In this document: in pieces, positions 8,422 through 17,051 of the stretch | How the letters are laid out: each line of letters begins with the position of its first letter | Numbering within the stretch: position 1 is the stretch's first letter | From: CBDDBX01 sp965225955 | GTDB lineage: Bacteria > Acidobacteriota > Aminicenantia > UBA2199 | Assembly (NCBI GenBank): GCA_965225955.1 | Contig: CBDDBX010000012.1 | Coordinates: 1-64,000 of the forward strand | DNA length: 64,000 bases | Direction of reading: 5' to 3' | The notes under the pieces: generated by a model | The model's database searches: none | Told to the model about the DNA's origin: nothing | The model's input: the letters and a program-made list of their open reading frames with translations, nothing else | Translations under genes and position numbers: made by a program

Positions 8422-10839
8422 TTATCTTAGTGGATAACCAGCTTTATTGAGAGCTTCAATAATTTTTGTTTCTGCTTCTTTAATCACATCTCCATCAAGA
8501 GTTTTTTTCTCATCAAAGAAACGATTTCTTATTGTTACACTCTTGCTGTTATCATCGATTTTGAATACATCCAGAATCTTACTTGATATCAGCTCTTTAA
8601 CTTTCAGTTTACCAAGAGGTTTAAGAACATCTGCAACAGGTGTTCTTGTTTCTGCAACTACTGTTACATCAAATACTGATTCGGGATATTTTGGAAGAGG
8701 TTTGAATTTAAAACTGCTCTTAATCTCTTTCTCTTCAAAATCCTTAAGATCGATAACAGCCAGTGTCAGTTTACCTTTAATCTTAAACTCTCTGCAGACA
8801 ATAGGGTGAACTGTTGTAACAAATCCACGGGATTTACCCATTATGGCAATATCCTGTGTTTCATGAGGATGCAGTCCCTTCCAGTTAACATCCACCAGAG
8901 GGTGCTCATTTCTCATTGGGGAAATTCTTCCATTTATTTTAATATGACTCAACAGTTGTTCCACCAGGTCCAGAGCTTCCACGAACCGGCTTCTACTCTT
9001 ATCAAAAAGAGCAATTACAACCTGATTGCTCTCATCTGAGAAGTCTTTCTCACACTTCTGGTAACTACGACCAATTTCAAAAGCTGTGAATTTATCAAAG
9101 TTTTTCTGATTAAGAGCAGCCATTTCAAGAAAGCCTGGCACAAGAGAAGGTCTCATAAGGCTACGCTCTTCAGCTATTGCATTAACAAGTCTCAGATCTT
9201 CTGACTGTTCTCCCCAACCAGCTTTACTGATAAGTTTATCTCCTACCATTGGATAGGTGAGAACTTCCAGAGCTCCGGTCTGAAGAGAGAGGAAATCCTG
9301 AATTCTCCTGTGCAGTTTTTTAGCTTCAGAAAGTCTTACAGCACTGATTCCCCACTCAGGTGACACAGGATCAATATTATCAAAACCGATCATTCTTCCG
9401 ATCTCTTCAACAATATCTGCATCACAGGAGACATCCTTTGTTGCTCTGTAACTTGGAACAATTATTCTGAGATTTCCATCACTATTTTCTACTACAAAAT
9501 CCAGATTAGTCAGTATATCAACAATCTGTTTATCTTCCAGTTTCTTACCAAGAGAGCTACAGATATATTCTGTTGTAAGTTCAATTACTACTGGTGTATA
9601 GCTATCATCAAACTCTTTGCCATCAAATTCCACCTTACCCATGATTTCTGCTCCGGGGCAGAGCTCCTGGATAAGTTCAACAATTCTATAAAGAGTTCTT
9701 CTGCAGAGCATCGAATCGAGACATTTCTCATATCTCTGTGAAGAATCTGTTCTAAGTCCGATTCTTGTAGAGGTTTTTCTTACTTCAGAATCAACCCAGT
9801 TCGCAACTTCAACAAAGACATCCTGAGTATCTTCAGAAACACCACTGTTACTACCACCCATGATACCACCAATAACCAGAGGTTTTGTTGTATCACAAAC
9901 TACAGTATCATGAGGAATCAGTGCTCTCTCTTCTTCATCAAGAGTAACAAAAACCTGCTTTTCTCCAGCTCTTCTTACAACAATCTGCTTACCTTCAATA
10001 AGGTTCTTATCGAAAATATGGTTAGGAATACCAAATTCCAGCATAACGTAATTTGATATATCAACAATATTGTTAATAGGTCTTAAACCACACTCTGTGA
10101 GAGTCTGTTTCATCCAGTCAGGACTATCCCCGACTTTGACACCTTTTACAGTAAGACCATAGTAAGCGAGACAAGCTGAATCTTCATCTACTTTTATCTT
10201 CACAGTATCGTCAGAGGACACAAAGCGCTTTTCAATACCTTCCATCCATGCTGAGTCATATCTGTTTTCAAGTTTTTTACCAAAAAGAGCAGCAAACTCT
10301 CTTGCCATTCCATAATGCCCCCACAGATCAGGCCTGTGAGTAATAGATTTATTATCAATATCGAAAAGAATATTCACTTCTACACTAAGATGCTGAGACA
10401 TACTCATTCCGATTTCAGATGAGTCCGGTAGTTCCAGCAGACCTGAAGCATCGTCTCCGATACCAAGCTCAACTTCGCTACACAACATACCTTCTGACAT
10501 TACCCCACGTATTTTTTTGGGAACAAGACAGAATCCATCAGGAAAACATGTTCCTACAGGAGCAAAAGGCACCTTAATCCCCGGCCTGACATTAGGAGCA
10601 CCACAGACTACTTTCTGTTCTCCATTTCCGGCATTGAAAGTTACAATTCTGAGTTTATCTGCATCAGGGTGTGGCTCTGTTGAAATAACTTCTGCAACTT
10701 TAACAGTTTTAAGAAGTTCTCCGGTTTTAATTACCTCTTCCACCTCACAAACAGAAAGAGTGAATTTCTCTCCCAGCTCTTTTGGTGACATTTCAGGCAG
10801 ATCAATATATTTTTTTATCCAGTTAATTGAGAGTTTCAT
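8422..10839 (-). CDS. pheT: Phenylalanine--tRNA ligase beta subunit
   Basis: An 805-residue beta subunit of the alpha2-beta2 PheRS, cytosolic. Domain order is standard: N-terminal segment with WIKKYIDLP, an EMAP/OB-type tRNA-binding domain (about 40-150, PHPDADKLRIV and VVCGAPNVRPG), B3/B4 editing region (about 210-390, IGLRTDSSQRYEK), B5 (about 410-480), catalytic-like core and a C-terminal ferredoxin-fold anticodon-binding domain (about 710-805, FKPLPKYPES). Length is normal and no break is seen. It starts 12 bases after pheS, so the subunits are co-transcribed. Ribosome site GAGG lies upstream of the ATG. Confidence 0.97.
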   Translation of the reverse strand: MKLSINWIKKYIDLPEMSPKELGEKFTLSVCEVEEVIKTGELLKTVKVAEVISTEPHPDADKLRIVTFNAGNGEQKVVCGAPNVRPGIKVPFAPVGTCFPDGFCLVPKKIRGVMSEGMLCSEVELGIGDDASGLLELPDSSEIGMSMSQHLSVEVNILFDIDNKSITHRPDLWGHYGMAREFAALFGKKLENRYDSAWMEGIEKRFVSSDDTVKIKVDEDSACLAYYGLTVKGVKVGDSPDWMKQTLTECGLRPINNIVDISNYVMLEFGIPNHIFDKNLIEGKQIVVRRAGEKQVFVTLDEEERALIPHDTVVCDTTKPLVIGGIMGGSNSGVSEDTQDVFVEVANWVDSEVRKTSTRIGLRTDSSQRYEKCLDSMLCRRTLYRIVELIQELCPGAEIMGKVEFDGKEFDDSYTPVVIELTTEYICSSLGKKLEDKQIVDILTNLDFVVENSDGNLRIIVPSYRATKDVSCDADIVEEIGRMIGFDNIDPVSPEWGISAVRLSEAKKLHRRIQDFLSLQTGALEVLTYPMVGDKLISKAGWGEQSEDLRLVNAIAEERSLMRPSLVPGFLEMAALNQKNFDKFTAFEIGRSYQKCEKDFSDESNQVVIALFDKSRSRFVEALDLVEQLLSHIKINGRISPMRNEHPLVDVNWKGLHPHETQDIAIMGKSRGFVTTVHPIVCREFKIKGKLTLAVIDLKDFEEKEIKSSFKFKPLPKYPESVFDVTVVAETRTPVADVLKPLGKLKVKELISSKILDVFKIDDNSKSVTIRNRFFDEKKTLDGDVIKEAETKIIEALNKAGYPLR

Positions 10840-10851
10840 TTTTTCCTCGCA

Positions 10852-11895
10852 TCAGAAGTGTTTGAACTGAGAAACGAATCTGAGATCAGCTCCATGAAGA
10901 TGTCTGATATCATCAATTCCGTATCTCATCATAACAAGACGATCCAGTCCCAGGCCGAAGGCAAAACCACTATACTTATCAGTATCCACATTACCATACT
11001 CAAGAACTCTGGGATGAACAAGACCGCAGGGGAGCAGTTCCACCCAGCCCTGATGTTTACATACAGAGCAGCCTTTTCCGCCACAGATCAGACATCTTAT
11101 ATCCAGTTCGAAACCAGGCTCAACAAATGGAAAAAATCCGGGGCGTAATCTGACCTCAACATCTTTTCTGAAAATTTCAGCCAGAAGTACCTTCATGAAG
11201 TAGATCAGATTGGCAACAGATATACCTTCTCCAACCATCATACCTTCAAGCTGGTGAAATGCCATCTCATGAGATGCATCTGTAGCTTCACATCTGAAAA
11301 CTTTTCCAGGACCAACAAACTTAAAGGGAGGTTTTCTTGTTTCCATTCCCCGAACCTGAATAGTAGATGTGTGAGTTCTGAGGAGATGTTTCATATCAGA
11401 AAACCAGAATGTATCCTGCATATCTCTGGCAGGATGAGTTTCAGGAATGTTCAGAGCTTCAAAGTTGTGATAATCATCTTCAATATGTGGGCCATCAAGA
11501 ATATCAAAACCCATTGAAAGGAATATATCTTCAATTTCTCTCTGTATAATTGTTACAGGATGATAACCTCCTGATAATTCAGGAGTTTCCCTGAAAGAGT
11601 TTCTTAAAGTCTGATCCTGCCACTCTTTATCCAGTGACTGATTAATCTCATTAATTTCGATCTCTTTCAGTTTTGCATCAACAGATGCAGTAATTTTTTC
11701 TTTTAGCTGATTAGCACCACTACCCAGCTCTTTTCTCTCTTCCGGTGTCGCATCTTTCAAAGATTTGAGGATTGCATTCACTTTACCTTTTTTACCAATA
11801 AAGTCTGCCTTCAGATTGAGAATGTCTGCTCTGTTTTCTGCTGTTTTCAGCTTAGCGTCGAACTCTTCGACCAGGTTTTCTAATTTCTGGAGCAT
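10852..11895 (-). CDS. pheS: Phenylalanine--tRNA ligase alpha subunit
   Basis: Catalytic alpha subunit, 347 residues from the ATG at 11895, which follows AGGAAGAGGG at good spacing; a longer frame to 11955 has no ribosome site. An N-terminal coiled coil (about 1-85) is followed by the class II core: motif 2 (GPGKVFRCEATDASH with HQLEG), FFPFVEPGFELDI, and motif 3 (GFAFGLGLDRLVMMRYG). The CLICGGKGCSVCKHQGW segment is the Cys-rich insertion common in bacterial PheS. First gene of pheST. Confidence 0.97.
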   Translation of the reverse strand: MLQKLENLVEEFDAKLKTAENRADILNLKADFIGKKGKVNAILKSLKDATPEERKELGSGANQLKEKITASVDAKLKEIEINEINQSLDKEWQDQTLRNSFRETPELSGGYHPVTIIQREIEDIFLSMGFDILDGPHIEDDYHNFEALNIPETHPARDMQDTFWFSDMKHLLRTHTSTIQVRGMETRKPPFKFVGPGKVFRCEATDASHEMAFHQLEGMMVGEGISVANLIYFMKVLLAEIFRKDVEVRLRPGFFPFVEPGFELDIRCLICGGKGCSVCKHQGWVELLPCGLVHPRVLEYGNVDTDKYSGFAFGLGLDRLVMMRYGIDDIRHLHGADLRFVSQFKHF

Positions 11896-12103
11896 TTTGT
11901 CCCTCTTCCTATATGTAATGAAATAACAGCTTATAATTCTATGGTAATAAGCCATTCAATGCAAGGGGAAAATAGAGTATGAGAGGCTATTTAACCAGAA
12001 AAATTTTAAAAAAAGAATAAATTTACAGAAGAGTAATATTTTTTTTGATTCAAAAACCGCTAATTATTTGAAATTCAGAGCCATTGATGGATTAGCGCAG
12101 GAG

Positions 12104-12131
12104 TTCCGGCACCTTAAAAGAGGTGCCGGAA
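12104..12131. terminator. Hairpin between the hsp20 pair and pheS
   Basis: TTCCGGCACC and GGTGCCGGAA (10 bp, extending to 11 with the next pair) with a short loop, nine bases beyond the stop at 12140. There is no U-tract on the minus strand; the T-rich stretch lies on the other side. Confidence 0.6.
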
Positions 12132-12139
12132 ATTTTACT

Positions 12140-12553
12140 TTAATGAACAGTTATAGGTACAGTGCGGGGCTTTTTTTCTTCAGCCTTTCCAACTTTTAAT
12201 TCAAGGACGCCATCTTTTAATTCTGCTTCAATCTTTTCTGCATCAGCATCTTCCGGCAAATTGAAGGAGCGACTGAATTCGCCCTGAGAAACTTCGCATC
12301 TATGCACAACGATCTCTTTGCCCTGCTCTCTGCTCTTCTTCTCACCTTTAATGGTAAGAACACCTGAATTGAGCTGAATATCCAACTGATCTTTACTCAT
12401 ACCAGGAACTTCAGCATTAATAACATATTCCCCATCTGTTTCATATATATCCACTGCCGGTGCCCAGGAATCTCCATCAAAATTCCTGTAACCTCTGCCA
12501 CGTCTCTCAGATGTAGCACATGTATTGTATGGTCTTAATAGTAAATGTCTCAT
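12140..12553 (-). CDS. Small heat-shock protein, Hsp20/alpha-crystallin family
   Basis: A 137-residue ATP-independent holdase. The alpha-crystallin domain runs from about residue 28 (PAVDIYETDGEYVINAEVPG) to the end, with the conserved FNLPEDAD strand and the GVLELKVGK motif (A-x-x-x-n-G-v-L of the family). The C-terminal PRTVPI acts as the I-x-I-like oligomerisation tail. GGAGG precedes the ATG. It follows a paralogue by 11 bases in a two-gene operon. Confidence 0.92.
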   Translation of the reverse strand: MRHLLLRPYNTCATSERRGRGYRNFDGDSWAPAVDIYETDGEYVINAEVPGMSKDQLDIQLNSGVLTIKGEKKSREQGKEIVVHRCEVSQGEFSRSFNLPEDADAEKIEAELKDGVLELKVGKAEEKKPRTVPITVH

Positions 12554-12564
12554 TATTTCCTCCC

Positions 12565-12987
12565 TTAACTTATAACAACCTTTCTGGGGGCTTTCTCTTT
12601 TAATTTGCCAACTTTCAACTCAAGAATACCATCTTTAAGTTTTGCCTCTGTTTTTTCTGCATCAGCATCTTCAGGCAGATTGTAACTGCGCTCAAACTTA
12701 CCGTAAGTTATTTCACGCTTTTTCCAGATACCCTCTTTTTCTTTACGCTTTCTCTCACCGGAAATTATCAGAAGACGATCTTTTACTTTTATCTCCAGAT
12801 CCTCTTTTTTTACTCCCGGGATTTCAAATCCAAAAACATATTCTTCCCCATTTTCATAAATGTCGGAAGAAGGCATCCAGTGATTTGTACCATTTCCATG
12901 AAAGCTATTTCCCTCTAACAGTTTCAGAAACTTTTCTCCAAATCCAAAGAACTCATCGTATGGATTTAAACAAACTGAATTTTTCAT
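12565..12987 (-). CDS. Small heat-shock protein, Hsp20/alpha-crystallin family
   Basis: A 140-residue paralogue of the downstream Hsp20. I place the start at 12987 (MKNSVCLNPYDEFF), five bases after AAGGAGGT; a longer frame to 13008 would start upstream of that ribosome site. The crystallin domain has SDIYENGEEYVFGFEIPG, YNLPEDADAEK and GILELKVGKLKEKAPRKV. First gene of the operon, driven by a near-consensus vegetative promoter; no CIRCE element was seen in the leader. Confidence 0.92.
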   Translation of the reverse strand: MKNSVCLNPYDEFFGFGEKFLKLLEGNSFHGNGTNHWMPSSDIYENGEEYVFGFEIPGVKKEDLEIKVKDRLLIISGERKRKEKEGIWKKREITYGKFERSYNLPEDADAEKTEAKLKDGILELKVGKLKEKAPRKVVIS

Positions 12988-13019
12988 TTCATACCTCCTT
13001 AATTTCATCTACGTTGCAC

Positions 13020-13048
13020 AATATAATACATGCTTTTTTAATTGTCAA
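13020..13048 (-). promoter_or_regulatory. Near-consensus promoter of the hsp20 operon
   Basis: On the minus strand TTGACA (13043-13048), exactly 17 bases, TATATT (13020-13025). The rest of the intergenic region to 13299 holds a possible TATAAT (13279-13284) just before the sigma-factor ribosome site and nothing else recognised. Confidence 0.75.
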
Positions 13049-13299
13049 CTGTTTTTTATATTTTTATTGTCAAATAAATATGAGTCTATCATCATCAAGT
13101 TTAAAACAAACGTCTATTTACGATAAAGAAGACAACAATGTAATTGAGAATCATTCAGATTGCAGCTACCCTGAACACCTATCAAATAATTAAAGAAAAT
13201 TGCCCCTTAAACTCATTGCTGATTTAACCAGAATCTATAAAATCCAAAGAAATCTGTCACAACAGTTACTGAAATGGGTATAATTAAACAGGAGGCACT

Positions 13300-14178
13300 A
13301 TGACGCATACAAAGACATATCCCTTTGCAGAATCAACAGAAGTTGAAGAAGAGAAATTGATCAGTCAGGCATTAAGTGGAGATTCGAAATCCATTGAGGC
13401 ACTTTTAATCAGGCATGAGCCCTGGATCTATAATCTGTCATTCCGAATGGTTATCAATCATGAAGATGCAGCAGATGTAACTCAGGAAATTCTGATTAAG
13501 ATGATCACAAAGCTTTCCACTTATAATAGTGAAAAAGCCCGGTTTAAGACATGGCTTTACAGAATTGTGACCAATCACATTATAAATATGAAAGAGAGGA
13601 ATTATGAGCAAAACATTCCTAAACTGGAGGAGTATTACCAGCACCTTCACAAAGTTCCTGACCAGAGTCCTGATTCATCACCGGAAATCGATCTGGTAAT
13701 CAAAGATCTCGGAATCAGCTGTGTTCAGGGAGTACTTTTATGTCTGGAGAGGCGGCAACGTCTGGTTTTTATTCTGGCAGTGGTTTTTCAGGTCAGCGCG
13801 AAAGAAGGAGCAGAACTACTGGAAATTACTCCGCAGAATTTCAGAAAAATACTTTCACGGGCCCGCTCAAGACTCGAACCCTATATGCGGGGTAATTGCG
13901 GCTTAATAAACCCATCTGCCCCCTGCCATTGCAACAAAAAAGTTAAAACCCTGCTGGAAGCAGGAGCCCTCTCTCCTGAGAGAATCAAATTTGCCCAGCC
14001 TGGCAGTCCTTCTATAAAAGAAGCGATTGTGGATCGGGCATCTGAGTTCACTGAAACATTTAATCGTCTATACGCAGATCTTTCTTCTGAACACCCGTTC
14101 TACAAGTCCATCGATACGGTTACCTGGCTGAAGGAAGTTCTTGAAAAATCCGAATTAAAAGAGATACTTACAGTATAG
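13300..14178 (+). CDS. ECF-type RNA polymerase sigma factor with Cys-containing C-terminal extension
   Basis: A 292-residue sigma70-family factor, longer than the usual ~180 for ECF factors. Region 2 spans about 22-100 (ALLIRHEPWIYNLSFRM, EDAADVTQEILIK, RFKTWLYRIVTNHIIN). Region 4 spans about 135-195. It continues with a C-terminal tail beginning GNCGLINPSAPCHC (Cys200, Cys209, His210, Cys211), a possible zinc knuckle, then about 80 further residues. A similar NPxxPCxC tail occurs in other ECF-like factors and may sense redox or metal state; this is inference. GGAGG precedes the ATG. No anti-sigma factor is adjacent. Confidence 0.85.
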   Translation: MTHTKTYPFAESTEVEEEKLISQALSGDSKSIEALLIRHEPWIYNLSFRMVINHEDAADVTQEILIKMITKLSTYNSEKARFKTWLYRIVTNHIINMKERNYEQNIPKLEEYYQHLHKVPDQSPDSSPEIDLVIKDLGISCVQGVLLCLERRQRLVFILAVVFQVSAKEGAELLEITPQNFRKILSRARSRLEPYMRGNCGLINPSAPCHCNKKVKTLLEAGALSPERIKFAQPGSPSIKEAIVDRASEFTETFNRLYADLSSEHPFYKSIDTVTWLKEVLEKSELKEILTV

Positions 14179-14188
14179 GAGCACTAAA

Positions 14189-14278
14189 ATGAGACTAAGT
14201 ATAATTTCAGAGAAATCCGATAAATCAGGCAAAACAGATCTGCTGACAGCTTCAATAAATACGAAGAAAAATGATTGA
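14189..14278 (+). CDS. Possible 29-residue leader peptide upstream of alkD
   Basis: A small frame starting ATG at 14189 behind TAGGAG at good spacing. It encodes 29 mostly polar residues (MRLSIISEKSDKSGKTD onward) and its stop overlaps the alkD start by eight bases. alkD itself has only a weak ribosome site, so translational coupling through this frame is plausible. No homology recognised. Confidence 0.35.
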   Translation: MRLSIISEKSDKSGKTDLLTASINTKKND

Positions 14279-14984
14279 ACAAAAAATAGAAGAGATTAAA
14301 AAGTTCTGTATTGAAAATTCTGATAATGCTATTGTAGCCAAATACTCCAAATACTTTAAAGAAGGATATGATGGCTATGGAGTAGATGACAAAACACTTA
14401 TAGCCCAACGAGATAAATGGATCGAAAAATGGAAAGATGAATTATCAATTAATGATTACCTGAATCTTGGCGACAAATTGATCTCATCCGGTAAATTTGA
14501 AGAGATTGCTTTTGCAATACACTTCATCTCTTTTCAAAGACAGTACTATTCATTTGAAGTGTTTCAAAGAGTTGGGAACTGGCTTGATAGTGGCATAGAG
14601 AATTGGGGAAGCACTGATGTTTTATGCATGCTTGTTCTTTCAGATTTTATCAAAGACGGAGTAATAGAAATTCATCAACTTAAAGAATGGACCAGTTCTT
14701 CTTCTGAATGGAAAAAGCGTGCAGTTCCTGTTACCTTAGTCCAGATTCTTAAATTTGACTATGAGCTAAAAACCATTCTTTCTGCAATAGAACCATTAAT
14801 GTCTGATAAATCAGAATATGTTCAGAAAGGAGTTGGAACTCTTCTTCGGGAATTATGGAAAAAACATAAAGATGAAACTGAAGAATTTCTGTTAAAATGG
14901 AAAAACGACTGTGGAAGGTTGATTATTCGGTATGCAACTGAAAAAATGGATAAAGAGAATAGAAAACGATTCAGGAAAAAATAA
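14271..14984 (+). CDS. DNA alkylation repair protein, AlkD-like HEAT-repeat glycosylase family
   Basis: A 237-residue all-helical protein with the pattern of the DNA alkylation repair (AlkC/AlkD) family: an N-terminal YFKEGYDGYGVDDKTL block, then paired helices including FAIHFISFQ, WLDSGIENWGSTDVLC and the EWKKRAVPVTLVQ block. AlkD flips out and excises 3- or 7-alkylpurines. The frame is complete and close to the usual length. It follows the ECF sigma factor by 92 bases and may be in its transcript. Confidence 0.75.
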   Translation: MIEQKIEEIKKFCIENSDNAIVAKYSKYFKEGYDGYGVDDKTLIAQRDKWIEKWKDELSINDYLNLGDKLISSGKFEEIAFAIHFISFQRQYYSFEVFQRVGNWLDSGIENWGSTDVLCMLVLSDFIKDGVIEIHQLKEWTSSSSEWKKRAVPVTLVQILKFDYELKTILSAIEPLMSDKSEYVQKGVGTLLRELWKKHKDETEEFLLKWKNDCGRLIIRYATEKMDKENRKRFRKK

Positions 14985-15371
14985 CAGAAGACACATTATT
15001 AAACCAAAACCTTGAAACAGATATTTTTCGTTGCCCGAAATACTTTCTGTATATAATAAAAGGCGTGATACAATTAGTATCGCGTCTTTACACTAAACTG
15101 ATAACAACGACCTGAATTTCTATAAATTCAGATCAGAAATAATAAAATCTCACTCTTCCTCATCAACAATCTCAACAAACAGTGTTTGTAACCTCGCCCC
15201 AAAGAACAACATATCCATAATCTGTAAAAAAACCGATGTAAAAACAGGCAACATTTTTGTCGTGAATTCTACTCATACCTGGATTCCAGATTTATATTAA
15301 CAAGTAATACACATTTCCTAAATTTACTTTTATTTCCCAATCCACTAAAATAGCCGGAAAGGAGAACCCCT
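14985..15371. other. Intergenic region with two hairpins and a possible small minus-strand ORF
   Basis: GCGTGATAC/GTATCGCGT (15063-15085) forms a nine-pair stem including two wobbles, followed by CTTTAC, and may end alkD transcription. CTGAATTT-CTAT-AAATTCAG (15112-15131) is a perfect hairpin. A 34-codon minus-strand frame (15150-15254) is open but has no ribosome site. AAGGAG just before 15372 serves the next gene. Confidence 0.45.
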
Positions 15372-16565
15372 ATGAAATCAAAAGGAATATATATAGCAGG
15401 CGGTAACCAGCATGCTGGTAAAACAACTCTAAGCCTCGGATTGGTAAAACATTTTAACGAACGACTTAACGGAAGAGTCTCATTTATAAAACCGATAGGT
15501 CAGAAATCAATGAGTGTGGATGGTGAAGATGTAGGCCAGGACTCATATCTTCTCAACAAAGCTCTTGATCTTGATATACCACTACAGCACTCCGCCCCCT
15601 TCTCTTCAGGCTCAGGTGCTGCGTACAAATACATTAAAGAAGAAGAACCCCGTGATATACCTGCACGAATTAAGAAGGCTTACAAACACCTCTCATCAAA
15701 AAGTGACCTGATAATTGTTGAAGGTACAGGGCACCCCGGAGTAGGATCAGTCTTTGATTTATCAAACGGCAAAATTGCTTCACTTCTGAACACCCCCACC
15801 CTGCTGATTCTTAACGCAGGAATAGGTAGTACAATAGATAGATTTACACTCTGTAAATCAGTTTTTGAACAGGAAAACTCAAACATTCTGGGGGTTATAA
15901 TAAACAGAGTCAGCCCTGATAAGCTGGAAAAAGTAAAAGATTCCCTGGGCACATGGTTTGCAAAACAGAATATACCGGTTTTTGGCTACATACCTTATCA
16001 GAAAGAGATTACAGGCCCCACAACAAACTCATTTCTTAAAGCTTTGAAAACAAAAGCTCTGAGTCATCCTGAACATGAAGTAAATTTCAGAGTTGATAAT
16101 TTTATTACAGCATTTGGGAGTATCGAAAAAGTTCTGGAAAGAACTGAATCAGCAAGAAACGGTGCAGTAATAATTGATAGCTCAAGACCTGAAATACTCT
16201 ACGCACTCCTAACCAGAAAATCTGTCACCGGATACTCCAATACACCATCAGTTGTTATTTTATGCGGAGATACTCCTCCACCTGACTGGACAATTGAAGC
16301 ATGCCGGAAAACAGATCTGCCTCTCTACATAACCAGACTTACCACCAGTAAAGTATCTTCAATAATCGAGAGTAAAATATTTAAAGTTGAACCAGAAGAA
16401 TCTGAGAAAATCTCACACATCGTAAAACTAATAGAAAAACATGTCGATTTTGATGCCATCTACAATGAACTATTCTCTTACCCGACAATCCCGGAACAAC
16501 CCAAGCCACTTATCAGAAAACTAATACACAAAGGGGCCAGATTTTTATCTAAATTCATAAAATAG
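15372..16565 (+). CDS. BioD-like P-loop protein of the phosphotransacetylase N-terminal family (COG0857-type)
   Basis: A 397-residue cytosolic protein. Residues 10-18 form a Walker A motif (GGNQHAGKTT), followed by the dethiobiotin-synthetase-like fold: SFIKPIGQK, a second acidic block LIIVEGTGHPGVGSVFDL, and LGVIINRVSP. The C-terminal half resembles the DRTGG-type regulatory domain found in Pta. It lacks the acetyltransferase domain and no biotin gene is near, so BioD itself is unlikely. Its role is unknown. It has a clear ribosome site and stands alone, ahead of the hemerythrin promoter. Confidence 0.7.
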   Translation: MKSKGIYIAGGNQHAGKTTLSLGLVKHFNERLNGRVSFIKPIGQKSMSVDGEDVGQDSYLLNKALDLDIPLQHSAPFSSGSGAAYKYIKEEEPRDIPARIKKAYKHLSSKSDLIIVEGTGHPGVGSVFDLSNGKIASLLNTPTLLILNAGIGSTIDRFTLCKSVFEQENSNILGVIINRVSPDKLEKVKDSLGTWFAKQNIPVFGYIPYQKEITGPTTNSFLKALKTKALSHPEHEVNFRVDNFITAFGSIEKVLERTESARNGAVIIDSSRPEILYALLTRKSVTGYSNTPSVVILCGDTPPPDWTIEACRKTDLPLYITRLTTSKVSSIIESKIFKVEPEESEKISHIVKLIEKHVDFDAIYNELFSYPTIPEQPKPLIRKLIHKGARFLSKFIK

Positions 16566-16585
16566 TACATCCACTCTCTCTGCCG

Positions 16586-16614
16586 TTGAAATTTATATCC
16601 CCAAAGATTATATA
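16586..16614 (+). promoter_or_regulatory. Promoter of the hemerythrin-like gene
   Basis: TTGAAA (16586-16591), 17 bases, TATATA (16609-16614); predicted start about 16621, with GGAGAGAGA just before the ATG. Confidence 0.65.
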
Positions 16615-16634
16615 AAAGATATGGCGGAGAGAGA

Positions 16635-17051
16635 ATGAGTATAAGGCATTTAGGCTGGAGTAGAAAGGAGCTTACAGGAAATAAACTTCTTGACACTCAT
16701 AACGAAAAACTGGTAACAATCATTAACACATATATTGATATGCTCAACAATGGAACAGTTACTCCCGCAGTTACCATAGAGTTTTTCTCCGACCTTTCCA
16801 ATCATGCGACATGCAGCTTCAATAAGGAAGATAACCTTCTTGTTACTCTTGAATTTGACTCCAGACTCATTCACATGAAGGAACACGAAGAGTTTTTCCT
16901 GATTCTGGAAGCTGCTGCCCGATCACCATATTCAGAGAAAACAAGACTGGACACACTCAGGTTTATGAGAAAATGGAAGAGAAACCATATAAAACATCTG
17001 GACAAGCTTCTTGCAGAAGAACTTGCCAGACACGAAGAGAATCAGTCGTAA
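16635..17051 (+). CDS. Bacteriohemerythrin-like protein lacking two iron ligands
   Basis: A 138-residue four-helix protein matching single-domain bacteriohemerythrins in length and spacing. Five of the seven diiron ligands are present: Glu65, His80 and His84 (HMKEH), His118 and Asp123 (NHIKHLD). The other two positions hold Asn23 (in DTHNEKL, with a His one residue earlier) and Ser61 (in CSFNKED). In classical hemerythrins those two histidines are the only terminal ligands of the oxygen-binding iron, so this protein may hold one iron or act as a sensor. The start has GGAGAGAGA. Its 3' end overlaps the convergent gene by ten bases. Confidence 0.82.
   Translation: MSIRHLGWSRKELTGNKLLDTHNEKLVTIINTYIDMLNNGTVTPAVTIEFFSDLSNHATCSFNKEDNLLVTLEFDSRLIHMKEHEEFFLILEAAARSPYSEKTRLDTLRFMRKWKRNHIKHLDKLLAEELARHEENQS

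Noticed and set aside
12642..13193. 183-codon plus-strand frame across the Hsp20 gene
   Set aside because: Lies opposite a well-conserved Hsp20 gene and its promoter, without family motifs.
13080..13299. CIRCE or other heat-shock operator upstream of the hsp20 operon
   Set aside because: No TTAGCACTC-N9-GAGTGCTAA-like inverted repeat was found in the leader.
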